Shown: positions 1 through 9,034, numbered from the stretch's first letter. The stretch: 64,000 nt of DNA from CADEDH01 sp965263455 (GCA_965263455.1 CBDHHN010000001.1:496001-560000); one strand, 5' to 3'. The notes: generated from the letters alone by a model not told the origin. Numbers and translations: made by a program.

Positions 1-623
1 AACCCTGCGGGGACGATGATCGACAGCTGACCGAGGATCGACTCGACCAGGTCGGCACGAGGCACCGCCATGGGAACACGGACGGTGCGGTCATCGAGCG
101 CTTCGAGGTTGGCGAGATCGATCAAGGCGAAGAACTGCCCGTAGTTCGGGGATGCGCCGTAGAGGCCGAGGCTGTACACGACGTCGGCGGCCGTCACGGG
201 CGACCCGTCATGCCACGTCACGCCCTCGCGGATCACGATCGTCCACTCGCTGCCGTCGCCGTTCGGCTCGATCGATTCGGCGAGGGACAGCTCGAACGTG
301 TCGCCCTTGAGCAGGACGAGTGAGTCGTGGATGGCGAACAAGGCGGCGAAGTCCATCAGCCCAGTGACCGTGGTCGGGTCGAGTGAGTCGGTGGGTGCCG
401 CCAACAGGCCGACCCGAACCGTTCCGCCATCGACCTCGATGACCTCGTCTGGTTCGGCAGCGGGCTCGCTCGCTGACGACGAGGCCGAGCTCGAGCTGGA
501 CCCCTCGTCGGTCGCGGTCGTGCCGTTGTCGGTGTCGTCGTCGCTGCTGCAGGCGGCGAGGCCGCCCCCGGCCAGGATCGCTGCGAGCGCCGAGCCCCGC
601 TGGATGAATTGCCGTCGGTCCAT
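1..623 (-). CDS. ABC transporter substrate-binding lipoprotein, family 5 (partial, C-terminus off window)
   Basis: The N-terminal ~207 residues of a periplasmic-type binding protein that would capture a peptide, opine or metal-chelate ligand for an ABC importer. It starts at ATG 623 after a good ribosome site (GGAGAGGGAG). The N-terminus has twin arginines (RRQFIQRG), a hydrophobic stretch and a lipobox ending LAAC (Cys25), so it is probably a Tat-exported lipoprotein. A Ser/Asp-rich linker follows. The fold shows the family-5 pattern: VRVGL..PTDSLDP, then WTIVIREGVTWHDG and SPVTAADVVYSL. The gene runs off the left edge, so permease partners may lie beyond it. It diverges from an MFS pseudogene; a Fur/Zur-like palindrome sits 39 nt upstream of its start. 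The ligand cannot be assigned. Confidence 0.88.
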   Translation of the reverse strand, partial: MDRRQFIQRGSALAAILAGGGLAACSSDDDTDNGTTATDEGSSSSSASSSASEPAAEPDEVIEVDGGTVRVGLLAAPTDSLDPTTVTGLMDFAALFAIHDSLVLLKGDTFELSLAESIEPNGDGSEWTIVIREGVTWHDGSPVTAADVVYSLGLYGASPNYGQFFALIDLANLEALDDRTVRVPMAVPRADLVESILGQLSIIVPAG

Positions 624-661
624 GTCGTCTCCCTCTCCGAGCGGGTACGGTACCCAGCAAC

Positions 662-676
662 CGAGAATGATTCTCA
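662..676. promoter_or_regulatory. Fur/Zur-type operator palindrome in a divergent promoter region
   Basis: The 15-bp sequence CGAGAATGATTCTCA is a 7-1-7 inverted repeat, perfect over the inner 13 bases. It agrees at 12 of 15 positions with the actinobacterial Zur-type box TGAAAATGATTTTCA and equally well with a generic 7-1-7 Fur box, so metal specificity is open. It overlaps the expected -35 region of both divergent genes: a minus-strand TACCGT at 647-652 could be the -10 of the binding-protein gene, and a plus-strand TACCCT at 691-696 that of the MFS gene. A second palindrome, GGGTACGGTACCC, lies at 643-655. Function is inferred from sequence only. Confidence 0.55.
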
Positions 677-769
677 GATATCGGCGACCCTACCCTCTCC
701 CGTTAGGGTTGCCACCACCGATCGCGACCAGCTCATCGGTCAGCCCGCCCAGCCGACCGAGACCGAGAC

Positions 770-2113
770 ATGCCCCGACTCGAGCGCAACCTCCGCCTGT
801 ACGGCTGGCATCAAGCCCTCGCCGGAACGCTCTTCTGGATGCCGACGGTCGTACTCTTCCTGACCGAGCAGGTCGGCCTGACGACCGCGCTGGCGGTGCA
901 GTCCGCCTACTACTTCGCCGTCGTCGTGCTCGAACTTCCCTCCGGCTGGCTGAGCGATCGCCTCGGGCGCGTGATCGCGCTTCGGATCGTGGCCCTGACG
1001 TGGATAGCCGCGCACGTGCTCTTCGCATGGTCGCCGGGCTCAGCCGGGCTCATCGTCGCCCAGGTGCTGTTGGCGGCCGGCTATGCATTCCTCTCCGGCA
1101 CCGATGTGACGTTCCACTACGACACACTCGAGGCGCTCGGCCGGGAGGACGAGTTCGAGGAGCGAGAGGCGGCCGCTCGCCAACACCTCCTGCTGGTGAC
1201 GGCGTCCTCCGCACTGGTTGGGGGCGCGCTCGGCACGATCGACCTTCGCCTGCCGTTCCTCGCTTCGGCCGCCTTCGCAGCTGTACAGGGCGCGACCACG
1301 CTTCGGATGACCGAGCCCGGCGCGACCGGTGCTGGACCCGCTCCCGACGAGGTGACATCACGCACGGTCTTCGGGTACCTCCGGCGGCTCCCCTGCTCTG
1401 GTTGGCCCTCTTCATCGCCGCCCAGGTCATCGCCGTTCATCTCATCGCCGACCTGGCCGGGCCCTACCTGGCCGAGGCGTCGGGGAATGCGTGATCGGAT
1501 CCGGGCGACGCCGCGTTCGCAACGGGGGCGACCGCCGCTGCCGCCGCACTGACCGGCGCGTTCGTCGTGCGACAGATACCCGGCCTGCGCGACCGGATCG
1601 GAGCGGCGGGGGCGCTCCTTGGAGCGGCGGCCGTCCCACTGGTCATTCTCGCCACGATGGCGGCCGTGACGAGTCTCTGGGTGGTCCCGATGCACACGCT
1701 CCGGGGCCTCCCCACGGCTGCTCTGGCCGTGCTCGCCCCCGCACTGGTGGGCCGCTATGTGGCCCGTCGGCACCGCGCCAGCTATCTCTCGTTGGCCAGC
1801 CTCGGCGGCCGGCTCGGGTTCGGCGCCGTACTGTTCGCGCTCGGGTCAGACCCATGCCTCAGCCTGGACAACGAGCCTGTCGATCGGCGCCACCTTCGTG
1901 GGCGGGTTGTGGCTGGTGACTGCAGTGCTGCAACGACTTGCGGTCGACGCCGGCGACTTCGCGCCGGGAGCCGTCGAGCTCGAAACCAGCGTGCATCGCC
2001 ACTGGCACGTGCACTGGGGGTCGCACGACCACCAACACCCGGAAGCACACGGTCGCGACTGGGGCATCCATCGCCACCGTCACGTCCACGGCCGATCCCG
2101 ACCCGGCGGATGA
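770..2113 (+). pseudogene. MFS transporter, disrupted by frameshifts and an in-frame stop
   Basis: A major-facilitator membrane transporter broken in several places. Frame 2 reads the N-terminal half from ATG 770 (WHQALAGTLFWMPTVVLF, ELPSGWLSDRLGR: the typical TM2-3 loop). Near 1380 the homology-like hydrophobic reading moves to frame 1 (WLALFIAAQVIAVHLIADL), which meets TGA at 1492-1494. The same frame continues with further TM segments to about 1850. Reading returns to frame 2 (LSIGATFVGGLWLVTAVL) and ends at 2113 with a His-rich tail (HRHWHVHWGSHDHQH). Summed over its parts it would be about 447 residues with about 12 TM helices. Either a decaying gene or assembly error; neighbouring genes are intact. 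The His-rich tail suggests a metal connection, as does the palindrome upstream. Confidence 0.7.
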
Positions 2114-2167
2114 ACCCGAGCGCCACCGGGTTCGGGCGCGGCGGGTGGCCCGCCGAGCACGATCCAG

Positions 2168-2779
2168 TCAGCCCGCGGCGACCAGTTCGAGCAGCGTCCA
2201 CCCGGCGAGGGCGGCGAACACCACCGCAGCCACGAACTGGATTCGGCGGAGGGGAAGGCGCTCGATGAGCCGTCGTCCCAGGACGGCGGCGATCCCGGCC
2301 ACCGCCGCCAGGGCCGACAGCGCGCCGATCCAGGTCGACACGGCGCTGTTGCTGCGAGCGGCGAGACCGGCCGTGGTGATCTGGGTCAGATCGCCCCACT
2401 CCGCGAGCGCCACGAACGCGAAGCTCCCCACGAGCACCCGCAGGAGCGGCACCCGAGCAGGCGGCTCACCGGCATCGGTGCCGGCATCCAACCCGTCCCC
2501 GCCGGCGCTGCGACGGGCGGCAAGGCCCATCGCCACCGCCCCTCCCGTGAACAGGAGGAGCACGATGCCATCCACCGCACGCTCCGGAACCCTGCTCAGG
2601 AGGTTCCCTGCGACGACAGCAACGGTGACGTGCAACGCGAACGCCGCCGTCGTACCGATCCACACGGCGAACGGGTGTCGGTAGCGAGCGACGAGCATGA
2701 TCGTCGCCACCATCGTCTTGTCCGGAAGCTCCGCAAGAAAGACGGTGACCAACGCAGTGGCGGTATCAGCGATCGACAT
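2168..2779 (-). CDS. GDT1/TMEM165 (UPF0016) family cation exporter
   Basis: A 203-residue membrane protein with two homologous three-helix halves. The signature acidic motifs are both present: E17-L-P-D-K-T in the first half and E127-W-G-D-L-T in the second. They are separated by a hydrophilic, Gly/Asp-rich loop (about residues 88-110). Family members exchange Mn2+ or Ca2+ for protons; bacterial members such as MneA export manganese. Start is ATG 2779 preceded by GGAG. It converges with the broken MFS gene and lies just beyond tRNA-Leu on the same strand. No manganese riboswitch is recognisable in the short upstream region. Manganese as substrate is inferred from the family. Confidence 0.9.
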   Translation of the reverse strand: MSIADTATALVTVFLAELPDKTMVATIMLVARYRHPFAVWIGTTAAFALHVTVAVVAGNLLSRVPERAVDGIVLLLFTGGAVAMGLAARRSAGGDGLDAGTDAGEPPARVPLLRVLVGSFAFVALAEWGDLTQITTAGLAARSNSAVSTWIGALSALAAVAGIAAVLGRRLIERLPLRRIQFVAAVVFAALAGWTLLELVAAG

Positions 2780-2840
2780 CGCTCCACAGTCTCATGTCCG
2801 CCGCAAGCTGACCCCATGCATGGGATCGAACACCTGTTCG

Positions 2841-2924
2841 TGTCGGAGGGGGGACTTGAACCCCCACGCCCTAACGGGCACTAGCCCCTCAAGCTAGCGC
2901 GTCTGCCAATTCCGCCACTCCGAC
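2841..2924 (-). tRNA. tRNA-Leu (anticodon GAG)
   Basis: Read on the minus strand the gene folds as a class II cloverleaf. The acceptor arm is GTCGGAG/CTCCGAC with discriminator A at 2841. The anticodon stem CTAGC/GCTAG closes the loop TTGAGGG, giving anticodon GAG at 2888-2890 (reads CUC and CUU). There is a long variable arm (GTGCCCGTTAGGGC) and a T arm with GGTTCAAGTCC. CCA is not encoded. Confidence 0.97.
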
Positions 2925-3013
2925 GTGGCTCCGATCCGGCCGGGGGCCGGGGTCGGGGCGCCCCTGTGGGGCGAGAGACGATGGTAGCAATCTTTGGCCC
3001 GGCTCCGGCGCGT

Positions 3014-4684
3014 TTAGTCGCCGGGGCCCAGATCGAGGGACCCGTCGGCCCGGACGGCCAGGTCGCCCTTCTGCGGAGCGGTGACGAGGCGCCCGAAGGG
3101 TGCGGCGACGGGTACCAGGCGACCGTCGGCCAAGGCCTGATCGTGGGCCTGTCGGAGCAGGGCCCAGCGCTGTTCGTCGTCGACGGTTCTGGCCGCCCGG
3201 GCCAACACGTCGTCGATCTCGGGCGAGTCGAAGCCGAGCACGTTTGCCGGGGACGTCGACGACAGCAGCAGCGGCACCACGGCGTCGATGGAACCCGCCG
3301 CCGCCACCCAGCCGAAGGCGAACAGGCCCGGCGCCCGTTCGGCGATGGCCTCGGCCTGCACCTCGGGCGGGAGCTGCTCGCCCCGGGCCACCAGGCCGCC
3401 GGCCGTCAGGTCGCGGGCCACCGTCCGGGCCGGGATCTCGTGTACCGGGTCGGTATAGGTCACCGGCAGTTCGATCCCCGCCCCGGCCAGGGTGGTGTCG
3501 GCCAGCAGGTCGGTGAGGGCTGCGCCCTCCCCCGGCTCGGGCGGCGAGCCCGGCCTGTCCTCGAACCCGGCCAGGCCCGGCGCCAGCAACCCATCGATCG
3601 CCAGACCGCCAAGCACCTCCGCCGCCAGCTCCCGGGTTTCGGATCCGACCGCTGCCACCACCGCCCGCCGCAGCTCGGCCCGACGGGCGGCGTCGACCTC
3701 GGCCGTCAGCACTCCGTCGAGTTGGACCCCGTAGAAGACCGTGGCCGACCGAGGCACGGCCTGGTGGCCGAACCGCCGGCTTGCATCATCGAGCGCATCG
3801 GCCCCGACAACGGCCCCGTCGACCAGCCCCAGTGTGAGGGCGTCGTAGGTGGCATCGACATCACTCCCCCACCTGATCTCGACCCGGTCGAACCCACCGG
3901 CCGTCCCCGACGCGCTGTCGAGCCGGGTCCGGGCCAGATGGAGGGTGTCGTCGGCCGCCACCTCGGTCCGGAAGCGACCGGTCGGGCCGCCATCGCGGTC
4001 GACCACCGACAGCCCGAGGCCGCTGAGCAACCAGGGCAGTCCGCCCTCGGGCCGACGCAGCAAGAAGGTCACCGCCCCGCCCGAGGCCGCCCGTTGGTCC
4101 CGGGACTCGACCAGCGGCACCCGTCCCGGTTCGGTGACGATGCGGACGCCGGCCCCGACCGACTCGGGGCCGTCGCCTTCGCTGCTGGGCGTGGAGACCT
4201 CCACCGTCTCGATCACGGCCAACAGCTGGGACGTGGTCGGAGCCAGGGACCCGGGCGGGGCCGACAGCAGCTGCTCGAAGTGGGTGGCCACCACCTCGGC
4301 CGTGGTCCGGGCGCCGTCGATCTCGAACCGCCAGCGGGTCAGATCACTCGACGGTTCCCACCGCAGAGCCAGGGCCGGCCGCAGGTCTCCGTCGGTCCCG
4401 TCGATCTCGGTCAGCCCGTCATACAGGAGGTCCGACACCACGACGGCCGACTGATCGAGCAGTGGCACCCGCGACGGGACCACGGTGTCCGGCTCCACCA
4501 GGGCGAGGCGAAGAACCGATGGCCCGTCGCCCCCCTCACGGTCGCCATCGTCGAAGGCCAGCGCCTCGGGGACCCCAGACTCGGCCGTACCGCCGCCGGA
4601 GCCGCCGGCCAGCCCGAAACTTCCCGCACAGCTGGCCACGACGAGGCTCAGGGCAAGCGCGAGCGAACGCGATCGACTCGTCAC
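3014..4684 (-). CDS. ABC substrate-binding lipoprotein, family 5 (orphan)
   Basis: A 556-residue secreted lipoprotein starting at GTG 4684: short basic N-terminus, hydrophobic core, lipobox LVVASC with Cys19. The mature part follows the peptide/solute-binding family-5 outline: LRLALVEPDTVVP, SDLLYDGLTEID, LALRWEPSSDLTRWRFEID, then a C-terminal lobe with repeated helical segments. No permease or ATPase gene is adjacent; it lies immediately downstream of secG on the same strand, and a second family-5 protein lies upstream of secG. Divergence from classical oligopeptide-binding proteins is marked (a shortened N-terminal lobe), so a sensory or lipid-anchored binding role is as plausible as transport. 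Ligand unknown. Confidence 0.85.
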   Translation of the reverse strand: MTSRSRSLALALSLVVASCAGSFGLAGGSGGGTAESGVPEALAFDDGDREGGDGPSVLRLALVEPDTVVPSRVPLLDQSAVVVSDLLYDGLTEIDGTDGDLRPALALRWEPSSDLTRWRFEIDGARTTAEVVATHFEQLLSAPPGSLAPTTSQLLAVIETVEVSTPSSEGDGPESVGAGVRIVTEPGRVPLVESRDQRAASGGAVTFLLRRPEGGLPWLLSGLGLSVVDRDGGPTGRFRTEVAADDTLHLARTRLDSASGTAGGFDRVEIRWGSDVDATYDALTLGLVDGAVVGADALDDASRRFGHQAVPRSATVFYGVQLDGVLTAEVDAARRAELRRAVVAAVGSETRELAAEVLGGLAIDGLLAPGLAGFEDRPGSPPEPGEGAALTDLLADTTLAGAGIELPVTYTDPVHEIPARTVARDLTAGGLVARGEQLPPEVQAEAIAERAPGLFAFGWVAAAGSIDAVVPLLLSSTSPANVLGFDSPEIDDVLARAARTVDDEQRWALLRQAHDQALADGRLVPVAAPFGRLVTAPQKGDLAVRADGSLDLGPGD

Positions 4685-4765
4685 CCCGGTCCATCGGCAA
4701 CCCCGGTCGCCAGTTGAGGACGGCCACCGATCCGCCGGAGGCGACCGGTCGGACGGGTACCGCTA

Positions 4766-4996
4766 TCAGGCGTCGATGATGAAGGTGAGGATCACCGTGA
4801 GGAAGGCGAAGATCAGACCCATCAAGATCGTCAGACGGTCGAGGTTGCGCTCCATCGACGTCGAGCCGGCGGCCGAGGCCCCGAGCCCGCCGCCGAACAT
4901 GTCCGACAGGCCGCCACCCCGACCGCTGTGGAGCAACACGAGAAACACCGTCGCCAGACCGACGATCACGTAGACGATGCCCAGTGCCAGAATCAT
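4766..4996 (-). CDS. secG: preprotein translocase subunit SecG
   Basis: A 76-residue membrane protein with two TM helices (about 3-21 and 53-74) separated by the Gly-rich cytoplasmic loop typical of SecG (HSGRGGGLSDMFGGG, then SMERNLDRLT). SecG associates with SecYE and assists protein export. Length and loop match the family. The position downstream of tpiA reproduces the conserved gap-pgk-tpiA-secG order of actinobacteria, although here a binding-lipoprotein gene separates tpiA from secG. Confidence 0.96.
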   Translation of the reverse strand: MILALGIVYVIVGLATVFLVLLHSGRGGGLSDMFGGGLGASAAGSTSMERNLDRLTILMGLIFAFLTVILTFIIDA

Positions 4997-5081
4997 GCTC
5001 GACAGCCCTCGTTGACAACCTGCCGATCCATGCTAGCGGCCGCCGTCGGGCCTGCGGCACCGGCCGGCCCGGGACCGAGGC

Positions 5082-7007
5082 TCAACCCAGCCGGGTGTCC
5101 ACGATGTTGACCAGCGGCCCACCGGCGGCCAGATCGGGGGCGACCCCCGCCGCGGCCACCGGGGTGGCGTAGCCGTGAAAGCGGGGACGCTGGGTGATGG
5201 GCAGGATGACGAGGCCGCGACCCTCGTCGTCGAGCGCGGTCAGGAACCGGTCCAGATCCCGGTAGCAGGCGGCCCGACCGATGTCCTCGGTCAGCCGGTC
5301 GCAGTCGGTGGCGGCGACGTCGAACACGGCGTTGCGGTACCCGTAGGGGTTGATGGGCGAGCCCGACCGGTAGCTCCCGGCGACCCGCCCCGGCCACGGG
5401 CCCGTGCTCCAGGCGAACTGGGCGATGTCCCAACGACCGGGGTCGCCGGCCTCCCCGCCGGTGGCCGAGGCCTCGAGCGACTCGGGGGCGAACGGCCCCC
5501 GGCTCAGGAACAGCCCATCCCCCACATCGATGGTGAGCTCGATCCCGGCCCGACCGAGCTGCTCCTGGGCCAACTCCAGCTGACGCAGCCGCAGATCGTC
5601 ACCGCCGGGGGTGCCGACCCGGAGCCGGAGCCGACCGTCCTCGGGATGGGCGAACACACCGTCGCCCTCCCGCTCGTAGCCGGCCGCCGTCAGCCGTTCG
5701 GCCGCCGCCTCGGTGCCGTTCCCCCGATACTGGACCTGGTGGTCCTGGTAGCCCGGCTGGCTCGGCATCCAGAAGGCGTTGCCCAGGCCCTCGGGCTCCA
5801 GGATCGGCCCGTACAGCGGCCGGTAGAGGACGTCGACCAGCTCCGCCTTGTCGAGGGCGTGGGCCACCGCCTCACGGACCTCGGGCTTGGCCAGGTGGGG
5901 GTTGAGAAGGTTGAAGCCCCAGTGGTCGTAGACCACGCCGGGGCGTGACGCCACCGTGAACCCGTCGGCCGCGGCCAGGCGGGCGTGGGCCGGATCGAGG
6001 TCGGTCATGATCAGGTGGGCCCGTCCGGCCAGGAGGAGGTCGATGCGGGCGTCGAGGTCGGGCACGAAGGCCACGAGCACCCCGTCGACCTGGGCCGGGC
6101 CCTCGTTCTCGGCGTCGGGGCTCACCGACCCGTGGTACTCGTCGTTGCGGTCCAAGGCCAGGGATCGGCCACGGTCCCACCGGCCGAAGACCAGCGGTCC
6201 CGACGAGGGAAGCACGTCCGGGCCGCTGCGCCAGTCCCGAAGGTTGCGATCGACGGTGAACGCATCGGCCCCGAAGGCGTGGGCTGCGAACACCTGGTCG
6301 TAGAGCTCACGCCATGCCGGGTAGAAGGCGGCGAAGGTCACGGTGAACGCCCGATCGCCGTCGATCACGAACGATGACACCAACTCGTAGCCGGCCCGCG
6401 ATCGGATCGGGAACTCACAGCCGTCGTCGGAACCGTCGACGATCGACCCGTCGGCCTCGGTCTCACACCCCTCGACCAGGATCTCGTGGGTGTAGGCAAC
6501 ATCGGCCGCCGTCAGCGGCGTGCCGTCCGACCAGCGCAAACCGTCGCGCAGGCGGTAGGCGATGACCACGGTCCCGTCCTCGTTGACGGTCACCTCGGGT
6601 TCATCAGCCAGCAGCTCGGGGTAGAAACCGAGGGCGGCGTCGACGCCGAACAGGCCCTCCAGCAGCCCCTGGCGTATCCACGAGGCGATGTCGGTGCCGT
6701 TCTCGGGATCGTCGACCTGAAGATCGGGCGGTTCGACCTCGTGGACCCAGATCAGCTGGCCGGGTGAGGCGTCGTCGACGGGCGAACTCTGCTCCAGCAG
6801 GGACGAGGCCGTCGACCCGGTCCCTCCGGCGACCTCGGCCGCCACCGACGAGTCGATCGGAACCGGTCCCGGATCGGACCCGTCGGCCCCCACCTCATCC
6901 GACGGCTCCGAGCACGCTGTCAGGGCGAGGGCCGCAGCGATGACGGCGGCCACCGGCCACCGCCAACGGCGGACGGGCCCCGGTATCGGTAGTGTGTCGC
7001 CGCTCAC
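5082..7007 (-). CDS. ABC substrate-binding lipoprotein, family 5 (oligopeptide-binding type)
   Basis: A 641-residue lipoprotein. GTG 7007 is preceded by an excellent ribosome site (GAGGAGG, 6 nt away). The signal peptide ends with LALTAC (lipid Cys32), followed by an acidic linker. Family-5 hallmarks: YRLRDGLRWSDGTPLTAADV, AFTVTFAAFYPAWRELYD, VREAVAHALDKAELVDVLY. It sits between tpiA and secG on the same strand, 56 nt after tpiA's upstream neighbour boundary, so it may be co-transcribed with the glycolytic genes. No permease or ATPase is in the window. Together with the gene at 3014-4684 it forms an orphan pair around secG. The ligand is not predictable. Confidence 0.9.
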   Translation of the reverse strand: MSGDTLPIPGPVRRWRWPVAAVIAAALALTACSEPSDEVGADGSDPGPVPIDSSVAAEVAGGTGSTASSLLEQSSPVDDASPGQLIWVHEVEPPDLQVDDPENGTDIASWIRQGLLEGLFGVDAALGFYPELLADEPEVTVNEDGTVVIAYRLRDGLRWSDGTPLTAADVAYTHEILVEGCETEADGSIVDGSDDGCEFPIRSRAGYELVSSFVIDGDRAFTVTFAAFYPAWRELYDQVFAAHAFGADAFTVDRNLRDWRSGPDVLPSSGPLVFGRWDRGRSLALDRNDEYHGSVSPDAENEGPAQVDGVLVAFVPDLDARIDLLLAGRAHLIMTDLDPAHARLAAADGFTVASRPGVVYDHWGFNLLNPHLAKPEVREAVAHALDKAELVDVLYRPLYGPILEPEGLGNAFWMPSQPGYQDHQVQYRGNGTEAAAERLTAAGYEREGDGVFAHPEDGRLRLRVGTPGGDDLRLRQLELAQEQLGRAGIELTIDVGDGLFLSRGPFAPESLEASATGGEAGDPGRWDIAQFAWSTGPWPGRVAGSYRSGSPINPYGYRNAVFDVAATDCDRLTEDIGRAACYRDLDRFLTALDDEGRGLVILPITQRPRFHGYATPVAAAGVAPDLAAGGPLVNIVDTRLG

Positions 7008-7063
7008 CGGCGACCTCCTCTGCGCCCCGATCCAAGCTGTGTGATTGTACCCAGGGGCCCGAC

Positions 7064-7855
7064 TCAGGAGGTGGTGGCCAACCGGTACTGCACGATGCGG
7101 GCGAAGGACTCGGCCTCCAGGCTGGCCCCGCCGACCAGGGCCCCGTCGATGTCGGGCTGGTTCAGGAGTTCGGCGGCGTTGGTGGGCTTCACCGAGCCCC
7201 CGTATTGGATCCGCACCGACTCACCGGCCTCCGCCCCGAACTTCTGGCTCACCACGGTTCGGATCACAGCGCACATGGCCTGGGCGTCGTCGGCCGAGGC
7301 CGTCCGCCCGGTACCGATAGCCCAGATGGGCTCGTAGGCGATGACCAGACCGGCCACCTCCTCGGCCTTGACCCGCTTCAGCCCGTCGAGGACCTGGCGT
7401 TCGACCTTGGCCTCGGCCTCGTCGGCCTCCCGTTCGTCAAGGCTCTCACCCACGCACAGGATCGGGGTCATCTCGTTGCCCAGAATCGCCTTGACCTTGG
7501 CGTTGACCATCTCGTCGTCCTCGCCGAACACCTCCCGGCGCTCGGAGTGCCCGGCGATCACATAGGTGACGTTGAGCTTGGCCAGCATCGACGGGGCGAC
7601 CTCTCCGGTGAAGGCGCCCTTGGCCTCGTGGTGGCAGTGCTGAGCGCCGAGAAAGAACGGGATCCGGTCCGACTCCAGCGCCGTCTGCACCGTGCGCAGG
7701 TCGGTGAAGGGGGGATGGACCGAGATGTCGACGGCATCGACGTCGTCCCGGGTGACCTCGTAGCTCAGCTCCTGGACCAGGCGCAGGGCCTCGAAGTGGT
7801 TCAGGTGCATCTTCCAGTTGCCGCTGATCAGCGGCCGGCGGCCGTTCTCGCTCAC
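7064..7855 (-). CDS. tpiA: triosephosphate isomerase
   Basis: Interconverts glyceraldehyde 3-phosphate and dihydroxyacetone phosphate in the cytoplasm. 263 residues, the usual length. Catalytic and binding residues are visible: SGNWKMHLN with Lys15, the electrophilic His103 in AGHSERR, the general base Glu175 in YEPIWAIGTG, and the phosphate-binding C-terminal strand IQYGGSVKP followed by DGALVGGASL. Start GTG 7855 follows AGGAGAGG. Third gene of the gap-pgk-tpiA run on the minus strand, 48 nt downstream of pgk. Confidence 0.98.
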   Translation of the reverse strand: MSENGRRPLISGNWKMHLNHFEALRLVQELSYEVTRDDVDAVDISVHPPFTDLRTVQTALESDRIPFFLGAQHCHHEAKGAFTGEVAPSMLAKLNVTYVIAGHSERREVFGEDDEMVNAKVKAILGNEMTPILCVGESLDEREADEAEAKVERQVLDGLKRVKAEEVAGLVIAYEPIWAIGTGRTASADDAQAMCAVIRTVVSQKFGAEAGESVRIQYGGSVKPTNAAELLNQPDIDGALVGGASLEAESFARIVQYRLATTS

Positions 7856-7903
7856 GACCTCTCCTCTCGTCGAACTCCGCCGGGGACTGGGCCCCGGCCC
7901 GCC

Positions 7904-9034
7904 TCAGGCGTTGGTGGCCTCCCGCAGGGCGGCCAATCCCGGCAGGTCGCCCTGCTCGATCAATTCCAACGACGCCCCACCCCCGGTGGAGACGTGGTCG
8001 ACGTCGTGGTCGACCCCGAACTGTTTGGCCGCGGCCGCCGAATCGCCGCCCCCGACCACGGTGAAGGCCCTGGTCTCGGACATGGCCTCGGCCACCGCCC
8101 GCGTCCCTGCGGCGAACCGGCTGTCCTCGAACACGCCCATGGGCCCGTTCCACAGCACGGTGCCGGCGTCGAGGATGACATCGCCGAACACGGCCGCCGT
8201 CCCCGGTCCGATGTCGACGCCCATCCAGCCGTCGGGCACGGCCGCCCCCACCTGACGGACCTCGCCGCCTGCGTCGGGGTCGAACAATTTGCCCCCCGGG
8301 CCGAGAGCGGTGATGTCCTCGGGAAGGTGGATGGTGTGACCGGCGTCGAGCAGGCGGGCGCAGGTCTCGACCATGTCCTGCTCGAGCAACGACGCCCCGG
8401 TCGAGTGGCCCCGGGCGGCGAGGAAGGTGAAGGCCATACCCCCGCCCACGATGAGGGCGTCGACCACGCCGAGCAGGGCCTCGATCACCCCGAGCTTGTC
8501 CGACACCTTGGCCCCACCCATGACGGCCACGAACGGCCGCCGGGGCCGGTTGCGAAGACCGAGCAGCACCTCCACCTCGGTGGCCAGGAGGCGCCCGGCG
8601 GCCGAGGGCAGGTGCTGGGGCGGACCCACGATCGAGGCGTGGGCCCGGTGCGACGCGCCGAAGGCGTCGTTCACGTACAGGTCGTGGCCCTCGACCAGGG
8701 TCCGGACGAAGGCGGGGTCGTTGCCCTCCTCCCCCGGGTCGTAGCGCAGGTTGTCGAGGAGCGACACGTCGGGGGCCAGCTGGGCCAAACGGGCCCGGAC
8801 CGGCTCGACCGAATAGGCGGGATCGGGCTTGCCCTTGGGCCGACCGAGGTGGGAGCAGGCCGTGACCTTGGCCCCCCGCTCGATCAACCAGGTGAGGGTG
8901 GGCAGGGCGGCCCGAATCCGCAGATCGTCGGTGATCCGATCACCGTCGAGGGGGACGTTGAAATCGGTCCGGACCAGGACCGACTTTCCGGAGATGTCTC
9001 CCAGGTCCTCCAGCTCGGGGACGCCGTCGATCAT
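7904..9034 (-). CDS. pgk: phosphoglycerate kinase
   Basis: Transfers phosphate between 1,3-bisphosphoglycerate and ADP in glycolysis. 376 residues from ATG 9034, chosen because it gives the N-terminal ISGKSVLVRTDFNVPL signature and overlaps the gap stop as ATGA (9031-9034), indicating translational coupling. The open frame continues upstream through gap but has no family similarity there. Other motifs: CSHLGRPKGKPD, the hinge/ADP site GGAKVSDKLGVIEAL, and the C-terminal VVGGGDSAAAAKQFG with the Gly-rich nucleotide loop. Slightly shorter than the common 390-400 residues, as in many actinobacteria. Confidence 0.97.
   Translation of the reverse strand: MIDGVPELEDLGDISGKSVLVRTDFNVPLDGDRITDDLRIRAALPTLTWLIERGAKVTACSHLGRPKGKPDPAYSVEPVRARLAQLAPDVSLLDNLRYDPGEEGNDPAFVRTLVEGHDLYVNDAFGASHRAHASIVGPPQHLPSAAGRLLATEVEVLLGLRNRPRRPFVAVMGGAKVSDKLGVIEALLGVVDALIVGGGMAFTFLAARGHSTGASLLEQDMVETCARLLDAGHTIHLPEDITALGPGGKLFDPDAGGEVRQVGAAVPDGWMGVDIGPGTAAVFGDVILDAGTVLWNGPMGVFEDSRFAAGTRAVAEAMSETRAFTVVGGGDSAAAAKQFGVDHDVDHVSTGGGASLELIEQGDLPGLAALREATNA

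Noticed and set aside
2966..4717. A 583-codon plus-strand frame opposite the binding-lipoprotein gene
   Set aside because: Same shadow composition, no recognisable motif; the minus-strand gene has a lipobox signal peptide and family-5 motifs.
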